From Erythroxylum novogranatense (lineage: Eukaryota > Streptophyta > Magnoliopsida > Malpighiales > Erythroxylaceae), in assembly GCA_029891385.1 (NCBI GenBank), contig CM057232.1, forward strand, positions 67,021,824 through 67,085,823: a stretch of 64,000 nucleotides of DNA, in the 5' to 3' direction. Shown in pieces: positions 48,121-60,433 of this stretch. Under the pieces are notes generated by a model. The model was not told the origin of the DNA, searched no databases, and worked only from the letters and a program-made list of their open reading frames with translations. The position numbers and the translations under genes were made by a program. Position 1 is the stretch's first letter. Each line of letters begins with the position of its first letter.

Positions 48121-50869
48121 TGATACAATCATATTTTATATATTTTTAGAACTTTATATTTAACATCTTGCATGTGTTTTATGGATATTTATGGCCTTTT
48201 CATCATGTTTTATAATTATTAGAGCTTTAGACACATAAAATACAAAAAAATCCTTAATAGGTTGAAATTAACACTGTTTTCCAATTTCTGGCAGATTTAA
48301 CCTTTGGATCTTTGGATATTTTTATCTTGGGATCGGGTTATTAGAAAATTCTAAGATTTGGCAGGCATAATCTTGACTCATTGAAGAATGTTTCCACCAA
48401 GTTTTAGAATTTTTGGAGCTGTCAGTTGAGAGCAGTAAATTTGTGAAAAGTGATGTAAACAAGTCCACAAGAGGAGGACCAGCGTTGGGTAGACCAAATT
48501 AAAGGCTACAGGAATAAAGAGTCAATTGTCCAATTAGCTTAAAGCGAGCAGCTACAAGGAACGCATGTAGAGGAAAGCAAATCGTGGCATCGTTTTTGTT
48601 TGAATCACGTTAGAGAAAGCTGTAGACCAAGAAAAAAATATTGAAAGGCAACGCACAAAGGAAGTTTTTAAAATTGTTCCATCAATTAGCTACTTATGGA
48701 CAGGTGGCATGAAATCAATGCATAAAGTGAGAGCAAATTAAAGGCAACAATTAAATGGGCGTGAATTCAACAACAATGAGCAACATGAAAGCAGCTACGG
48801 ACATGTGACCCAGGCGCAACTTCAATGGAACAGAGACACAAGGAATAGGAGCAAAAATGATTTAATTCAAGTGAAGCCAGCGCAATAGGAGACCAGCAGG
48901 AAGGCAACACGCAATTAATTAGTAAGTTACCTCTGAGAGGGTTTTAAAATGTTAGACAGCTGGCGTTTTTAATTAAAAGGGAGAGCTACAAAATAGCCTG
49001 AAGAATCAAGTGGAGAGGAAACGTGGCGTCTTTAAATTGTTAATGCAAATCACGAGAGCAATTAAAGCAGCGTGGAAAATTAAATGAGAAGCAACACGTG
49101 AAGGCAGATAAATCACAAAGGAGAAGCAAAGGTTTTCAATAGAAGTGATGGAAATTGAGCGCTAACAGCAGCAGATGACATGCGGATGGCTTTGGAGAAC
49201 GATTGAAGATGAGGCAAAATCAAAATAGCCAAGGAGGATCACGCATGCAGCAAAGAAAGGACAAAAAGACAATCACCAGAAAAGACTTACGTGAGCTTGG
49301 GGGTTTACAAGGACAAAAATAAATCACGTTAAAATAGACAGGAGAGCTAGATTGGAAGTGAGCAGATTGCGGCATGAAGCGATAGGACTCCAGGCGGTAG
49401 CAATCCACATGCGCACACAATAAGAGAAAAACCGGCATAGCTGCAAGAGAGGAGAGGAGCAAGTTTTAAACATGATGTAGACCTTTATTAGTCTTGTCAT
49501 GCTATAGTAGAAAGGAATGCACAGAAGAGTTTACGGAGCAATAAACAAGAAAGAGAGCATAGCATGAGATTATGGACCTTTAATACATAAGAGACAAAGA
49601 AATGAAGAAGCTAGAGGCAGCATGAGTGCGTGGACAACAAGGCAGAAAGAGGACAGCTCTAAGGACCCACAAAGGAAAGAAAATCGCGCAATTTTTAGGA
49701 GAGACACAAACATCACGCTGGTGTGAGAAAAGAGCACTAATGTGACAGCAAAAGGAAGGAGGGACCAGCTAGACTCCACTCACGTTACACACAAGAAGGT
49801 GGAGGGGGGAATAAACTCAGGAGAGCTCTTCAACGCTACAGGTGATTCACGTTAAAAAACTTTATACGGGGAGAGAGTTCTGGAATGCAAGAGGGATTAG
49901 CTATTTAACATTGAAAAAAAAAGGAAGACTCACTCTCTACTCACTCTACAAGCATCAACGATACACACAAGGGAAAGGAGGACTCACTCAACAGCCAAGC
50001 ATTAACGTGACACTCTTCATTTAATCTCCACTTAAGCACATTTAGAGAGGAGAACTCCAAGACCAAGCAATCACCATTTGTTCTTCCATTTCTTCTACTC
50101 ATTTCATATTTATAATGCTTGCTTTTATTATTTTCCTTGCTACTACTATTATCATGAGTAACTAATCCTTTCATTATAAGATTTTAACGGAACCCTTGAT
50201 GTAATCTCGGTTAATTGGTATTTTCTTCGTTTAATCTCTTACACCCGTTTTTACTTAAAGGTTTGATTATTGCAATTTGTTCTTAATACTTTTCATAATT
50301 TGATCACCTATGAAATTGATTTTCTTAATCTTTGTGTAACGTAACAGGGAGCAATAGATTTGGAAGAAAATTGCAATAGCTTAGGATCACATTTGTAGTG
50401 ATTTGTGTCTAGAATCGGGAGATACCTATCCACCCTAAGTAACCACATTAAGATTGATTCGATAAAGCAAACATCGAATTATCACAATTTACCATAGAAA
50501 TATAGGAAATTGGTTCGATGATTAGGATTACTAATGATCCGGGAGGGCGTAGTAGTTAATTCTGAATCTTAGGTTATCAAACCCGGTATATGAATTAAAT
50601 CGAGAAAATTTTGACACCGAGGTAAAATCAAGGGGGAAGTTAAATTCCTAGATTTTCATTCCATCGATATTTCTTATATTTTTATCTTGCGATAATTCTC
50701 GTTTTTATTTCATTTTTCAAACCACAATCAATCAATCTTTTCTTTAATTTTTATGTTATTAGCTTAAATTAGAAGTTATTATGAGTATTACTTTTTAACT
50801 AATTTGTTCTCCGTGGGATCGATATTTTTACTACTTGACGATTGAAACGTGCACTTGCGTTTACAAACA
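48121..50869 (+). repeat. Athila 3' LTR (2749 bp)
   Basis: Starts TGATACAATC, ends GTTTACAAACA, followed by target duplication ATAAT. It is uninterrupted and shows the pre-insertion sequence of the SIRE target (GAATCAAGTGGAGAGG at about 49004). Confidence 0.9.
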
Positions 50870-50874
50870 ATAAT

Positions 50875-51300
50875 TGTTGCCAACATAAAGTAAATAGAAA
50901 TCTACATTTGCATAATGACAGTGTATTACCTTCTATGTGGATTAATGAAGAGATAGATGATTGTGACTTACTTTGTATTTGAATACAATCTGCAAAAACA
51001 ATAGTTGAAAGCACTCATCTAATGCATCTGCACAATTATTCCAAGAATGAAAGCATGTGCACAATTTGATGATATAATGGCTGAACACACATAATTCCAA
51101 GGAGTTAGCATAAATGATCAGTTTGAACTTCATATGTCCTTTTAAAGTGTTGTTTAAAGTGTTGGAGTAACGAATAATAAGTGGATTATTTCATTAGAAC
51201 AAAACTTTATATAGTGTAAATAAACCAATATTGTTTAAAATCTTTTCCAAACTCCTTCAAAATTTGGTGCCCCTCTTTCTCAGATCATTGTAATAGAAGT
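50875..51300. other. CACTA interior right of the Athila insertion
   Basis: Continues the CACTA sequence interrupted at 28845. No domain was identified. Confidence 0.4.
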
Positions 51301-51319
51301 CCTTAATTGGTGCTCGTGT

Positions 51320-52545
51320 GTAATCAAAGACCGCCCTTCAGATTCTACAATTTCTGAACTAAAAAAGTTCGGGAAGTAGAAATAGTTGGATGCAAGGGTT
51401 TCCACCTAATAAAGAAATTGAGTTTAGCAAGAGATCAGCTAAATATCTTTGAAAAAATGAATGGTGAAATAATAGCTGAGAGACTTGACATAGAAAAAGA
51501 AGAAACAAAGAAAATTCAACACCAATGCTTGTTGGATCCTCACAACCTAATTTCGAAACAACTGAGATACTAAAATTGCAAGAATTTAATTATGCATTGC
51601 AGAATCATAACTCATTCCTTAATAAAAGGACTATAGTTAATAAAAGGACTATAGATTCCTTTATGTCTTTGGTTATCCTTCCAGGCTCATTAGACATATG
51701 TTTCTCCTACTTCCTACAGCTTGTTACTCAATGGAAAACCCTTGAAGATCTTTAAAGGTACTAGGGGAATTAGGTAAGGTGAACCCATTTCCCTTTACCT
51801 ACTCACCTTAGTAGTAGAGATCCTAGCTGGAATGTTACATCAACATATAAGTAGAACACCTGGATTTGCTTTTCGCTCTAAATGCATGGAAATGGATATC
51901 ATAGAACTCTTATTTGCAGATAAATTGATTTTGATATATGGTGTTGACTCTTACTTCCTGAGGTTAATAAAAAATGTTCATAACGTTTTCTCAAATACTT
52001 TAGGACTGTCAATGAACTTCCAAAAAACTAGTATATACATATATATATATATATATATCCAAGGATAAGAACAACCCTTGGAGGCTTTGCTCTATTATAG
52101 ATCTTACTTTGCATTAACTTCTCCTTAATTATCTAGGGCTCTTTATCACTTCAGAGATGCCCAAGTTTGAGGATTAGATTCCCCTTTTGAAAATGTATGA
52201 AAGGAAGATTAATGCCTAGCAGAATGGTTTCCTCTCCAATGCTTGAAGACTACTACTTATTTCCTCATTATTTAGGAGCCTGTACACACATTGGGGATCA
52301 CAAATTCAACTACCTAGGAGTCTAAACAAGGAAATTGGAAAATGTATAAATAACTTTTTGTTGATAGGCAAAGACAGTTATATAAGAGGAGCAAAGATGA
52401 AACGGAACTATTTTTGTTTAAATAAGGAAGAAGGTGGTACTGTACTTGTACCCTTGTTTCTAAAAGGATATGGAGGCTACATAATGACAATGACGCATTA
52501 TGTTCTAAATAGGTGCCATAGACCATCCTTTAATATCTTTTGAGC
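51320..52545 (+). pseudogene. Second LINE (L1-type) RT remnant, in the CACTA
   Basis: Broken plus frames read LARDQLNIFEKMNGE and a DIEKEETKKIQ linker (about 51425-51520), then a stretch near 51590-51830 with an AEILAGMLHQHISRTPG-type motif, then the catalytic-region remnant LLFADKLILIYG (51910-51945; AD-D is now ADK), then LGLSMNFQKTSIY, then INNFLLIGKDS and CLNKEEGGTV (52350-52450). The order and motifs are those of a non-LTR RT. Endonuclease and poly-A are missing. Confidence 0.7.
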
Positions 52546-52655
52546 TTGTGTAGAATTCCCAAACTTGAATAGGAACACATTGTCCTCATTCACTATAACC
52601 TCATCTAGAATATGTTATTTCCACTGATGTTGTTGCTAAGATTTACCATCTACTG

Positions 52656-52763
52656 CCACTTATATTTTTAGCATTTGGAGTGTTTACTGCCACTTTAGCA
52701 TTTGGGTTACCACTTATATTTTTAGCATTTGGAGTGTTTACTGCCACTTTAGCATTTGGGTTA
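52656..52763. repeat. 54-bp perfect tandem duplication
   Basis: CCACTTATATTTTTAGCATT...GCATTTGGGTTA occurs at 52656-52709 and again at 52710-52763. Confidence 0.95.
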
Positions 52764-53121
52764 TGTAATTATTGAATTACATTATTGATTCTTTTGTTTA
52801 ATTTCCATTTGCCATGGTCATGGTATGAAACTTGTGTTACATTATGTTAAGATATATTTCTTTGTAGCATTAGATGGTAAATCTTGTTTACTGCTATATT
52901 TGTTGTATTCTCTGTCACATTGCAATCATCAATTACTTATTATTACATTAATTGGGGAAAGTTCACTTGGGTTATTTAGTTGAATCTTTTGATGAATTAA
53001 GCATATAACATGATAAAAACCGTATGGCTACCTTACATGGACAGTCTACATGCTTAATCTTAGCCAATAGAATCTTTGGGTGAATTAAGCATTATAACAG
53101 GATAAAAGCTAGGTTATCAAT

Positions 53122-54060
53122 ATGACAAGTAGCAGTATGACAATTTGTTATTTGAACATAGATCCAAGGGGCTTAGAAGAACAAGTTGAACATTTAACCA
53201 ACAAAGGTATACTTAAACATTATTCAAATGTACTGAAGGATGGAGTTTTATTTCCTCCTAAAGAACCGTTGCAAGCTAGAGCTATAGTTTGGTCATCAGC
53301 ATTACTGGGATATTTATGGAGTAAACATCCATCTTTTCTAGTGGCGAGAGCTTGGTTATTCCAAGATGGGGAAAGAAAGTTATAGAGCAGACAATGTTAA
53401 TAGAAGATGGTAATTTTCTTTTCAAATTTTCATCTAAACAGAATCTACTTGAAATCATCGAATCTGGTCCATGACATATTGGGGGACAACCCATGTTCTT
53501 GAAGAAATGGAAACCTGGTTTGGATTGTGATAGGGAAAATAAACATAGAGAGGTTTTTTTTTTCAAAAATTTGCATCAAAGTGAGCAGGAACCATATAAA
53601 CTCCTATTATAAAGCTAGATGAAGATGGAGAACTTAAAAGAATTGAAATACCTATCTCATATCCATCGAATCCTAGCCCAATAATACCTAAATTGGAAGC
53701 CTACTAGTAAACTATTCAAAATTGGTTAGTATGATGAATTGAATGAACTATCTTCTGCTGATGAACCTAAGGAAAAGAACCAAAATGATCTTCCAAACTA
53801 TAAGGAACAAGCAGAGTTAGAGATTCAAACTATGGAAGGGCAGATCACCAGTAATTTTGCAACTCTAAATAATCATGATATGTCTAAAATCTAGGAAGAT
53901 ATAATAGTCAACAACAACTTGGAGAAAGCTACCATTAATAAAAAGATGGAAAACACTAAAAAGAAGATGGAATTAGTATAGACAAATTTTAGACAAGATG
54001 AATAGGAGGGAACCAGTGAAAATGCCTTGAATTCAATTAGCAATTCCTGAAGTAGGTCAA
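53122..54060 (+). pseudogene. LINE ORF1-like (DUF4283-type) remnant
   Basis: The first 87 codons are open (MTICYLNIDPRGLEEQVEHL, ending LVARAWLFQDGERKLW). Beyond a stop, the frames show an ESGP-HIGGQPMFLKKWKPG motif, typical of the DUF4283 domain found in plant L1 ORF1 proteins, then an Asp/Glu-rich tail full of stops. It lies downstream of the RT remnant on the same strand, which is the wrong order for one LINE, so two separate fragments or a rearrangement are likely. Confidence 0.5.
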
Positions 54061-55690
54061 CTAGAAAGAAAGGAAAATACTAAAAAGAAGATGGAATTGC
54101 ATAATACTTTAAGTAAGTAAAGTATGTTTTGGTGGATGTAGGTGTTTAGATATATTATTGTTTCTTGGCTATTAAATACATATGAAGACCATTCAAAGGA
54201 AAGCCAACAACAATCAACCTCAGTTTAATCAACCTCAGTTCAATCGAAGACCATTCAAAGGAAAGCCAACAACAAACATGAACTCCAAAATAAAACAATA
54301 GCATAGAAGGTTAATTACCTCTAGAATTTGCTCCAATGCTAATGACACCACAACTGATTGATCTTTTGAACTTGTAGGAATAACAGTTATATGCATTGTT
54401 AAAGTTATAAGTTGAGACGGTGAAACGGCTATAGGAACGAAATTCGTTAACATATAATGCAACTATATGAAGCGAAGAGAGTGACATAAATATTGGTGGC
54501 ATCAAACACTGCATATAAGTTCAATGATAATTTTAAAATAAGCTCCTATATGTAGAGTTTATAGTAATAATTTTTAAATTATTGAATGGCCACTTGTGTG
54601 GATGGATAATGTACATAAAGGAACCAATAATTGGTGCAATGAACACTTTCCTAGACAGGTAGTTTCCGACTTGTTAGCTTAATTCTTAATAATTTCCATG
54701 TCTATTGGTTCTCTCATCTAATGCTACTATATAATCTTATAAAAGTAATTGAAAAGATCATAGGGAACTTCCTCTAGTCCAGTTCAGTTGATAACTTGGC
54801 AAATACAAAAGTTAAATAGTTTGAAGTTTGAACACTTAAATTGGAGGATGTTTTGGTATTATTTTATTCAAAGCGATTAACAACATAGTCTTACCTAAAA
54901 GACTTTAGAGATTGTTTAATGACAAACAATACTTATAGGTGAATCTATTTACATTCTTTTAGGATCCTGGACCTACAAAGGTTAGTTACTTCTTATCCTG
55001 GACCTTGAAGCAACTACTTAGCTTAAGAGGGAAGAAGAACTGGCATATAAAGCATATTGTCGAGAATGGAAACCAATATAGTTTGTACACATAAACATTA
55101 TTCACAATATACATAGGTGAATCTATTTACATTCTTCAAAGGATTTGGCTTAAATCAAATTATCAAATATTTTTTCTATGATACCATTTTGTAATGCTTC
55201 AACTTCAAACTTGTCCAATAATAACTCTAGTTCGGGCTTTAAAAATTATGGACCTAAAAATAGCTTAATATGAAGTTAATTAATAGTCCTTTCTATAAAC
55301 TCATAAAGGATTTTACCTCTCTTCTCCTTTCCTATGCAGTAGTGAAGTACTACATCACACACGAAATCTCTAAAGCATTGATTTCTTCGAAAGAATATTC
55401 ATGCCATAAATGTGTTACCATAGCTTTTCAATCTATACCAAGTTGAATAACATCTGAAAATATTAAATTTTCATTATCAACATTGTAATAGATTAAAATC
55501 AATGATCGCACTGCTAATTTTACTCAGAACTTTCATCGAACATTTCAAATGCATTCTTCCTTAACATACTGTCACACAATGCAAACCAAACGCATTGTGT
55601 TACAAATAATCAGAAAAAAAAAGATTAAACAGTCTTAAACCTAAAATAAACCCTCCACTTCAATCGACTCAATAAAGAACAATTTAGCCA
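54061..55690. other. CACTA interior; no gene recognised
   Basis: Short words are duplicated at 54184-54285 (GAAGACCATTCAAAGGAAAG twice, separated by repeated TCAACCTCAGTT). No domain is seen in either strand. Confidence 0.5.
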
Positions 55691-55889
55691 ACATTAATCG
55701 CAAACAAAATCGTTGAACTACTTACCTCAAACAACACTCCGACTGTAGACGACAGAAGGACGTCAACTCGTGAAACAACCTCCAACGATTCCAAGGGCGG
55801 TGGCTCGAGGGAGGGGGAAGGTGGCTCGAGGGAGAGGGCAGGTGGCATGACGGAGAGCTAAACGTGGGAGAGAGATGAAGCTAGCTTTT
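55691..55889. other. GC-rich leader-like block near CACTA right end
   Basis: Repeats of GGTGGCTCGAGGGAG (55799-55835) followed by AG-rich sequence. It could be a transcript start region of the element on the minus strand. Confidence 0.35.
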
Positions 55890-56229
55890 TTTTCATTTAC
55901 CAGAAGTTACACGACGTCGTCTCATTAGCTTGGAGGGCGGGAGTTGAAAATTAAAAAAAAACGACGTCATGTTGTACTGGTGGGCCAAACGGGAGAATGA
56001 TTTTTAGCTAGCCTTTCCCGACGTCTAACTCTCCCCAACGTCGGGCTAAGTTTTTTGCGACGTCTAACTAACCAAACGACGCTAAACACTTAGTTTTTCC
56101 ACGACATTTGCATACAACGTCGTTGAATCTTGGCTCCTTTCGTTACGTTTGGGAACATGTCATGAAATCCTCCTACATTTTACGATGTCTACTGGGAAGA
56201 CGATGCGAAATGCATGTTTTGTTGTAGTG
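55890..56229. repeat. CACTA right subterminal repeats and TIR
   Basis: ACGACGTCGT, GACGTCATG, CGACGTCTAACT (twice), CAACGTCG and related words fill this region before the terminal TTTTGTTGTAGTG. They are the same word family as the left end. Confidence 0.85.
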
Positions 56230-56232
56230 TCT

Positions 56233-56581
56233 CTTGACTTGTGTCACTTGTTTCTATTGTTATTTCATTTTCCTGAATCAATGGTAAAAGAAAACTTGTA
56301 TTATTAATGTACGATATAGACTGATTAGGCTTTGGGGTTCATCCTTATCAAAGCTTATAGAATTGATGTTCTTTAATAAATGTCTCGTGCTTTTCATTTT
56401 TTTCCATCACAGTCATGTACTTTTATTATTCAATTAGTCTTTAAAATTCTATTGGAATAACATTCTTTGTAATTTTTTCTATCATATGTCGCAAGCTTAT
56501 ATAACTTATGTTTCTAGAAAAGGTTAACAAGAGAATACAAATATCTTATTGTAATTAAACAAATGACCTATAATACTAGTT
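56233..56581. other. Host sequence right of the CACTA
   Basis: This is the continuation of the sequence before 25829. It has an AATAAA-containing stretch (about 56385) that could be the poly-A signal of the small gene whose 3' region the CACTA interrupted. No coding frame. Confidence 0.4.
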
Positions 56582-56905
56582 CTTTTACACCTTAACAAAG
56601 AGCCCACTCAATGTACTCCAAGTGTTTATGGCGAAAATGTAAGAACACTCATATCAATGCATAAAAGGATTCTTAACTAAACGATTGCAATAAGATCATA
56701 TCTCCACCTTTTATAAGTAAAATAGAAGGCAAAATCGAAAGGTCTTAATACAAGATTTTAATTGGTCTTAGGATAGGCTATAATAAGGATAATAAAAAAG
56801 GCGATAAAATTGAAGAACATTTTCATAAACAAAACAGAAAGCAACTTGGTTTTTCACAATATAGGCCCTTCACACAATTATTCCATTTGTACGATAACCT
56901 TGATC
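56582..56905 (-). repeat. Dispersed repeat, copy B (Athila-like spacer)
   Basis: Aligned with 18331-18655 in the same orientation. It lies outside the CACTA and stops where the inverted repeat arm at 56915 begins. Confidence 0.7.
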
Positions 56906-56914
56906 GATTAGTAC

Positions 56915-57170
56915 AAAAGCTTTAGCTTATGTTCTTCATCACTCTCACATCCTAAATACCAAATTTCATCCTCTCACGCACTCTCACTCTCACACTAATG
57001 TTCTCTCAAACCAAAATCCTTAATTTCTTCTCACGCACTCTCTTTGGCCTCCGATATGATCGTTATTGCTTTTTACCATTTCAGTTATATATAAACCCAT
57101 TTTTTTTCAATGTCCTTAATGTGATCCCTAATTTCTTGATATCCACAACAGTCATTTCGAAAAGCTTACG
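56915..57170 (+). repeat. Left arm of a ~260-bp inverted repeat
   Basis: It matches the reverse complement of the right arm (60268-60433 plus 62175-62390, interrupted by a copia). Shared words include TTCTTCTCACGC, CTCTTTGGCCTC, GATATGATCGT and TTTCTTGATATCCACA. It has the look of a TC-rich 5' leader. Confidence 0.8.
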
Positions 57171-59480
57171 AATGGAAATTCAAAAACTGCCTTGAGCTTT
57201 GGACTAGAGCAATCTGTGCTTACAGTTCAAAAGTTTATCTTAAGCCCCTTGCATAACCTTTGGCTCAGATAATTTCAAGGTTGCACGTTTGGTTCCAACT
57301 GCTAGGTACTTTCTCCTCAGATTGTGGTGTGTTAAAATGCTCAATCGTATTGTTGTTACAACTAGTACTTTCATCGCTTTTTCTATGCTTCATTTGGACA
57401 TGTTGGAGATGAAAAAGTTAAATAGAACCCCCACTAGGGGTTTTGGAAAATCTATTGACTTGTGCACTATATTGAAGGTATATTTGACAGTTTTAGTCTT
57501 GTTTTCCTTTAATCTCTTTCGGTGAATTTATGAGTTTCTAAATCAATATTACTATGCCCAGCTAAAATGATCATAAATAGGATGCCATCATTGTATGTTA
57601 ATTTGGGTAACTTGTATGATAGGTGAACAAACCTATGCTGAAGACACGAGCTTTCCCAAAGGCATATATATTTTCAATTGTTGAGGAGCTTGTTGAAAAT
57701 CTAACTCAATGAAGCTTTTCTGTTGCCTTCTTTGGATTGTCCTTTATTCCATTGGAATGATAACATAGTTTACGTACAACTAAAAAGATTGGGAGATTCG
57801 GAATGAAAAAAGGCAACTTATCCGCTAGGTATATGAATGATTACCAAATTTGCTCAAGTAAGGGAGGGTTAGTAATGAGGGAGGAATTTATCTTTATTAT
57901 GCTCTTATGTTCAGTTTGTCAATGTCCTAGATCAGGGCTAATTCATCATTCACAAAAGGTAGTCATAAACAGTCACTTTTCTATAAAACGATCTTATAGT
58001 ATCATCATTTCTAAAGGTCTGAATGCCTATGCTTTCTATTATCTCCCTATTGAAGCTCTTTCCTCGTCAAATTTGTTCTCTCTTTTCTTTTTGACCTTTG
58101 TGTTTTTTTCCTTTTTCTCTTAAGTTAGACATAACTTGTCATGAAGTTCTTCATACCTACAACAATTTTGTGTCCTTATTTTGATGTTAAATGGTATAAT
58201 GGCTCAAGTCGAAGAAGAAATCTTAGTAGAAGAAATCTAAGAATAGATCTTCTGTAACCTCAAGTTATACAACTTTTAAAGGTGACGATACAAAGCCTTC
58301 ACTGAATAAGAATAAGAGACAAGAATATCTTGCAATTTTGACAGATAAGAATAGGAATATACAATTAATGCAAACAAGTCAAAGAAAAGGAGGAGAAGTA
58401 GATGAAGGATGAGCTTAAGTTATTAGCTTGCCTTCTTGTGATCATGACATCATTTATGAACTATTCTACTTCTTGTTCTATATATTCATTAGATCAGTGA
58501 TTTTTAACAAATAAATTTTTGTATCAGAGATCTTGATTTGCTCAATGCTAGAATGAAATTTCATCCCATTTGAGTTTAATCACCTTCCACATTTCAGGAG
58601 TTACATCTCTAACAATCAACTCGAGAGATTAACCTTATTAAGTTCACTTTCCCTTCTATTAATTTCCTTCTTGTATCAATTAACATTAACCATTTTAAGA
58701 ATTTAGTATGAATAAGAAGCTTCTATGATTAACAACAAAATATCAGAGAAGCTTTAAGAAAATGGTCCTTAGTAACATAATTCTACCTTTTTGCTTATCT
58801 TGATTATAATGCTAAGCATATGAATGTTTTTAATCTTCAAAATTAATCGAAGGTTAGATCAAAAGATTTATCAGTTTTCAATAGGTAAAAGAGTTCATTA
58901 TCATAAAAAATGCAATGCCAACTCAAAATTATCCTCATATGTTATTACTAATGATGACTCCTTAAACCATCATATAAAAAAATGCTAGTTTGTTCTATAT
59001 GTTCGTGTTCTAAGTCATTCTTTTTTTTTCATTTATCCATCAACTATTTTAGTTTAAGCTCTCTTCCATGATTATACTCCCACATTTTTTTCTCTTCCTC
59101 TCATGCACACATAAGCATAGAGCATGTGTGTGAGTTAGTATGCGCATGTGTTGTCTTAGCAATTAGCAGTATGTATACTTTTGGAACAAAACTCTATTGG
59201 TATAGCATTGAGGATTGATGGATTCTATATGGTTATATCAAACTTCAGAATATATAGGAAGTTCCAGTCAAACCGGGAAGACATTGGGGGCAGATTGGAT
59301 CTAACCCTGAAACAAGGATTTTTTTGGTGAAGATTAACTTGGTGACGAACATGTTGGTTATGATTATGATCTCAAGTTAAACTTGAACCTTGGTCTTTAC
59401 AACCATCAAGTAAATATGTCAATTTCATACATTCTGCATTAGAAGCCTTTCCAATCTTCTTTTAACAATGATATTTAAGT
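57171..59480. other. Spacer between inverted repeat arms; no gene recognised
   Basis: A Lys-rich broken frame near 58200-58400 (TFKGDDTKPSLNKNKRQEYL) may be an exon fragment but has no known domain. Confidence 0.4.
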
Positions 59481-59499
59481 TCTTCATTCATTTCTTAAT

Positions 59500-59843
59500 A
59501 ATGGAACCCCTCCCTTAACCTTTTATGCCCAATTGTGGAGTCCCCTAAACTAATAGCAGCACCAATACCATATGACAGAGGCTTCATGTGTTGACCCGTC
59601 CTGCCTAGAATTAATCCCATAGCACTAAGGTTCTTCATAGGATGGACCTGTAGGCTTCCCAAGCTCCTACTCTCCATGTGTGAAATGACATTTATCTCCA
59701 AACTTGCACCCTTCAAGTGCGTTATACTTGTTACACAATCGAGTCTTCACAGTAGGAAGAGATGATTAAATAGGAAAAGACGGTGGGACTCCTGAATTTC
59801 TAGCAGCTGGTGAACCAGTTGGATTCCCAACAAGATTAAACAT
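59500..59843 (-). pseudogene. CCCH zinc-finger protein exon fragment
   Basis: The minus strand, from an acceptor-like TCTCAG at about 59844, reads MFNLVGNPTGSPAARNSGVP, then, beyond a stop, TVKTRLCNKYNALEGCKFGD then KCHFTHGE. This is a C-x8-C-x5-C-x3-H finger, followed by ELGKPTGPSYEEP. The wording matches plant CCCH/KH-domain RNA-binding proteins (zinc finger CCCH 14-like), where this segment precedes the KH domain. Stops interrupt it, the first CCCH finger and the KH domain are absent, and no flanking exons were found. It is a captured or relic exon. Confidence 0.75.
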
Positions 59844-60267
59844 CTGAGACAAAAAATTTGAAGCCTATAGGAACATAATGCAAAAAATGGCATCCCTTAC
59901 CAAATGGGCACCCAAAAGTAAGACACTATCAAGATGCAGATAAGATAAGAACTCCAACTGAAACCAACATCTCTATAGCAAAAATTTTGCATAGAGATCT
60001 TGAAGTAACATGAAAGAAAACAAAAGAACCACATTATTGGACTTCTTTTTAACTATAATAACTTGTTCTATTCGTCTAACCCTCAATCTTTGTAAACATT
60101 TCATTCTAATATTTTTTAACAACGTCAGATAAATGGCAAAGAGATATAGAAACATTACTGAAAAACAGTACAAGACGGTGACCAATAATGCATCAAATAC
60201 ACAAAAGTGAGAGCTGGGAGAATATTTTTGGTAATTTAAAAACCCATGCAATTTGTCTAGAACATCC

Positions 60268-60433
60268 AATTTCTGAAATGACACATGTGGATATCAAGAA
60301 ATTGGGGATTCGATTGAGGACACCGAAAGAAAAAGCGTTTCAATATAACTAAAATAGTAAAAGGCAATGACGATCATATCAGAGGCCAAAGAGAACGCGT
60401 GAGAAGAAATTATGGATTGAGGTTTGAGAGAAC
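60268..60433 (-). repeat. Right arm of inverted repeat, inner part
   Basis: Reverse complement of 57000-57170. 60315-60433 is repeated again at 62175-62290 on the far side of the copia insertion. Confidence 0.8.

Larger units (their letters stand above)
28846..50869 (+). mobile_element. Athila-type Ty3/gypsy element in the CACTA, 12.2 kb plus nested SIRE
   Basis: It begins TGATAC and ends ACAAACA with the 5-bp duplication ATAAT (28841-28845 and 50870-50874). By these coordinates both LTRs are 2,749 bp after removing the nested SIRE element from the 5' one. Internal parts run in order: PBS, gag, protease, damaged RT, integrase, non-coding spacer, polypurine tract. The Athila label rests on the PBS, the DLGASINLMP protease motif and the spacer phrases. 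It is not coding-competent. It has nonsense codons, a frameshift and a deletion of the RT catalytic region. Confidence 0.9.
25829..56229. mobile_element. CACTA (En/Spm) DNA transposon with nested insertions, 30.4 kb
   Basis: The left end CACTACAACAATA and the right end, reading CACTACAACAAAA in reverse complement, form a 12-of-13-bp terminal inverted repeat. TCT precedes the left end (25826-25828) and follows the right end (56230-56232), the 3-bp duplication expected of CACTA elements. Both ends carry many subterminal ACGACGTCT words. The element's own sequence, after removing the Athila insertion, is about 8.4 kb. It keeps a TNPA-like gene near its left end on the minus strand. A TNP2 transposase gene is not visible, so it was probably non-autonomous or lost that gene. 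Confidence 0.85.

Noticed and set aside
52030..52060. TA dinucleotide run
   Set aside because: A common plant microsatellite with no structural role evident.
59973..60284. 103-codon minus frame with hydrophobic middle
   Set aside because: It begins within the inverted repeat arm, has no known domain and sits in AT-rich DNA. Probably chance or intron.
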